DNA of 64,000 nt from Rhea pennata. Lineage: Eukaryota > Chordata > Aves > Rheiformes > Rheidae. Below the pieces are notes generated by a model. The model ran no database searches. It saw nothing but the letters and a program-made list of their open reading frames with translations, and was not told where the DNA came from. Each line of letters opens with the position of its first letter. Position 1 is the first letter of the stretch. Below, piece after piece: positions 62,091-64,000 of this stretch. The stretch spans positions 8,282,157 to 8,346,156 of the forward strand of contig NC_084687.1 in assembly GCF_028389875.1 (NCBI RefSeq), given 5' to 3'. The position numbers were made by a program, and so were the translations under genes.

Positions 62091-62500
62091 GTACCGTGCG
62101 GCCCTTCCAAGAAACAGCTGAGCATTTCCGGTGAGGCAGAACAGGTGATGGTACCGGTGTTTCAGTTGGTCAAGGGCTGGTTAGCGCTGCCTGGCAGCAC
62201 AGTAAGTTTGTCGCGTCGGTTTTCCAGGTACCGCGGACGTCACCGCAGAGAAGTTGCGGGAGCTCGGAATCGGCGTGGCACGGGCGAGCGGCGCACGCAC
62301 AGCGCTCGGGCGGAGGAAGCTCTCGCGGACGAGGCCGGAGCCGGCCGGCACGGGGGCGACCACTCGCGTTCCGATTTGGCAGGCGATGAAGGTGAATGTG
62401 GCGACCGAAGGAAGATCGGAGAGCGTGCAGCTGCCATTGCGGATGTTTCTTCAGTACAGATAGTGACCCCGAGAACTCCAAAAGCTAAGTTGAGGGGCAA
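62091..62500 (+). other. Two exon candidates of an unrecognised plus-strand gene
   Basis: The first candidate, 62091-62130, has acceptor gttttttcag and donor TTCCG|GTGAGG. The second starts at 62228 after ggttttccag. Both begin GTACCG. Two reading registers stay open across the junction. One gives GTADVTAEKLRELGIGVA and ends at 62463. The other gives TVRPFQETAEHF, then EEALADEAGAG, then SSVQIVTPRTPKAKLRGKE, and stays open to 62633. The second looks better as a nuclear, Ser/Thr-Pro-containing protein, but I cannot choose on sequence alone. The setting is CpG-rich. Confidence 0.3.
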
Positions 62501-62749
62501 AGAGCGTTGGGGTGTCTTGGCTGCGTGTGTGTGCCCGCTGACCCTCAGTGCAGTGCGGAGGGCTCTTCTGGTGCGTGCCGTGTGTGAGGCAGGCGCGGCG
62601 GAGGGTGGATGGGAGGAAGCGAGAGCGAGCTAGGCGGGGCAGCTCCAGCCTGTGTCTATGTTCGTGTGTAGTTTGTGTTGTGTGTTTTAGCTCTGCTACC
62701 TTTTGTTTAGGTCTTGATGTTGCTTTTGTCCTTTGCGCTCAAGGAGCAT

Positions 62750-63110
62750 GATCCACACCGCGCAGCGGTAGCGCGGTAGGCATCTGTCGTCTTTTGCCTG
62801 GCGTGACTCATCGGCGTCGCGGCGACAGATCGCCTCTCATTCCGTGTGGCCGGCTAAAAGGGGCCGTCCGTCACTCCAGCTTTGCGTCGTAGCCGTTTGC
62901 GGCCAATCATCTTTGCCATTGTCGAGGCATCATCGGCCGCTCTTCTTTTGCGTCTTTGCAGCGTCCTTTCAGGGTTTTCTTCCCTGCGTCATTGCTGCGT
63001 CGGATCTTTCTCGCCGACCTTTCTCGCGTCGATCTTTCTGGCTTTGCCAGAGCTCTCGCCACCGGAAGTGGTGGCACTTGGTTCCTTTCTGGTCTTGTGC
63101 AGAGCATCAG
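62750..63110. promoter_or_regulatory. Small CpG-rich segment
   Basis: Dense CpG with repeated TCGTCTTTTGCGTC-like and TCGATCTTTCTGG-like runs and one ETS-type ACCGGAAGTG at about 63060. There is no TATA box or clear exon. It may be a promoter or an intronic CpG island of the gene to the right. Confidence 0.3.
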
Positions 63111-63635
63111 AGCTGTGCGGTCGTGATGTTGTAGAGCTTTCTAACCCACAGCATCTTATGTGTGGGAGTAGTTCTTTTTGTGTAGGGCTTTCCTGCATGT
63201 TTGTGTCTAATGTTTCTTATCTGTCTGTTTAGTGCTGGAGCTGCCTTGCGTGTGGGTGTTAGCAACAGTAGTGTGTAGAGCGTGTCAGTGATGGACCGGA
63301 GTGGCAATCGATTGGCCTCCTTGCGCTCTGCTTTGATTTTTTGCAGATATGCAGCGGCTTTCCCAGCGGGCTGAAGAGAGATGGAGGAAGAAAGGGTTGT
63401 GCTATAAGAAGATGAGCTAGAGTTGTTTTTGGAAGGAGAGCGGTGTGGTCAACGGTCCCCTTGTTAACTTTTGCTTTGTGCTTGTAGGTGTGGAACAATG
63501 TGCAGCAAGGGTCCCTCTCACCTGGGAGGAGCGCGGCGAGGCGAGCGTCAGTCCGAGAGAGGATGCGGAACCTAGTATAGAGCCGTCGTCTTGTTGGCGC
63601 CGTCCCCGTTGCCCACCGCTGTTCTGATTTTACAG

Positions 63636-63988
63636 GTGTGTGGCATGCCTCGGCATGGCAACCCATAGCCTGGCGGTCAGGATGGGCAAGCGGAGCAGGT
63701 AAGTGTTATAGTGAGGTATGGTTGCAGACGGGGTGTGGTTTTTGGCATCACCTCCAGGTGTAGTCTTTTCTCTGGTTTTGCAGGTTTTGCAGGAAGTCGT
63801 GGAGAGGAGAACGTGAGCGGCAACAAGAAGGCTGAGCAGGTGAGAGGGGGCACTTGTGAGCTGGAGTTCCCCTGTCCTGTCGGGTAATGCCAGGCTGCTG
63901 GTCAGTAACTTATTTTTTTCTTTTCTTTTCGAGGTACTGTGTGGGCTTTTCCCAGGAATGTTTGAGTGCTTGAGATTAGGTAGAATGG
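63636..63988 (+). other. Three exon candidates at the right edge (63636-63698, 63784/63793-63839, 63934-63988)
   Basis: The splice sites are strong: gattttacag and GCAG|GTAAGTG; ggttttgcag and GCAG|GTGAGA; cttttcgag and ATGG|GTGAGT. With the second exon starting at 63793, one frame stays open through all three (WASGA, then GSRGEENVSGNKKAEQ, then VLCGLFPGMFECLRLG). The gene would continue beyond the window. The third exon begins GTACTGTGTGGGC and resembles the exon at 62091 (GTACCGTGCGGCC), which suggests a duplicated exon. The product is unknown, and a spliced non-coding RNA is equally possible. Confidence 0.3.
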
Positions 63989-64000
63989 GTGAGTATAATG

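Overview
The window is eukaryotic nuclear DNA and almost certainly avian. It carries chicken-repeat-1 (CR1) LINEs in both orientations, with the bird-type 3' end, one much older CR1, vertebrate telomere-type TTAGGG repeats, CpG islands, GT/AG splice sites and AATAAA signals. It has no bacterial operon structure, and most long open frames are not genes. The left half reads as AT-rich intergenic or intronic DNA. The right half is a GC-rich, subtelomere-like block of segmental duplications.

Layout. 1-32.7 kb: AT-rich, with CR1 copies at 270-1083 (+), about 5150-5330 (-, decayed), about 18215-19300 (+, very old) and about 30905-31375 (-), plus microsatellites; no exon can be supported. 32.77-33.44 kb: a sharp switch into a CpG island with NRF1-type palindromes. 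33-57 kb: three tandem, diverged copies of one 7-8 kb unit. Copy A is about 32.8-40.06 kb, copy B about 40.06-48.63 kb and copy C about 49.04-57.0 kb. Each copy contains the same series of exon-like blocks, and each ends in a CpG-rich block holding a 61/62-bp element: one monomer in A, about 7 in B and about 17 in C. A 0.4 kb degenerate TTAGGG tract (48639-49035) sits between B and C. After C come an LTR-like element (57.02-57.52 kb), a 2.9 kb pyrimidine-rich repeat field (57.59-60.48 kb), a possible minus-strand promoter (about 61.0 kb) and CpG-rich DNA with plus-strand exon candidates running off the right edge (61.3-64 kb).

The main result is a small spliced gene model in copy A: a CpG promoter, two non-coding exons, four coding exons in compatible phase giving about 95 residues, and an AATAAA. 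I do not recognise the protein. In B and C the same exons have lost the start codon or are stopped, so those copies look like pseudogenes, or non-coding transcripts. B and C instead share a 3 kb 3' module, absent from A, with open frames that stay in register across indels.

The 61/62-bp element looks like a tandemly amplified promoter. Each unit holds ZNF143/THAP11-like, ETS-like (two) and, in several units, YY1-like sites. With TTAGGG running outward directly after the B array, I read the B/C junction as a possible former chromosome end to which copy C was added. G+C and CpG rise from A to B to C. All homology, gene and motif claims were read by eye; no search or alignment was run.
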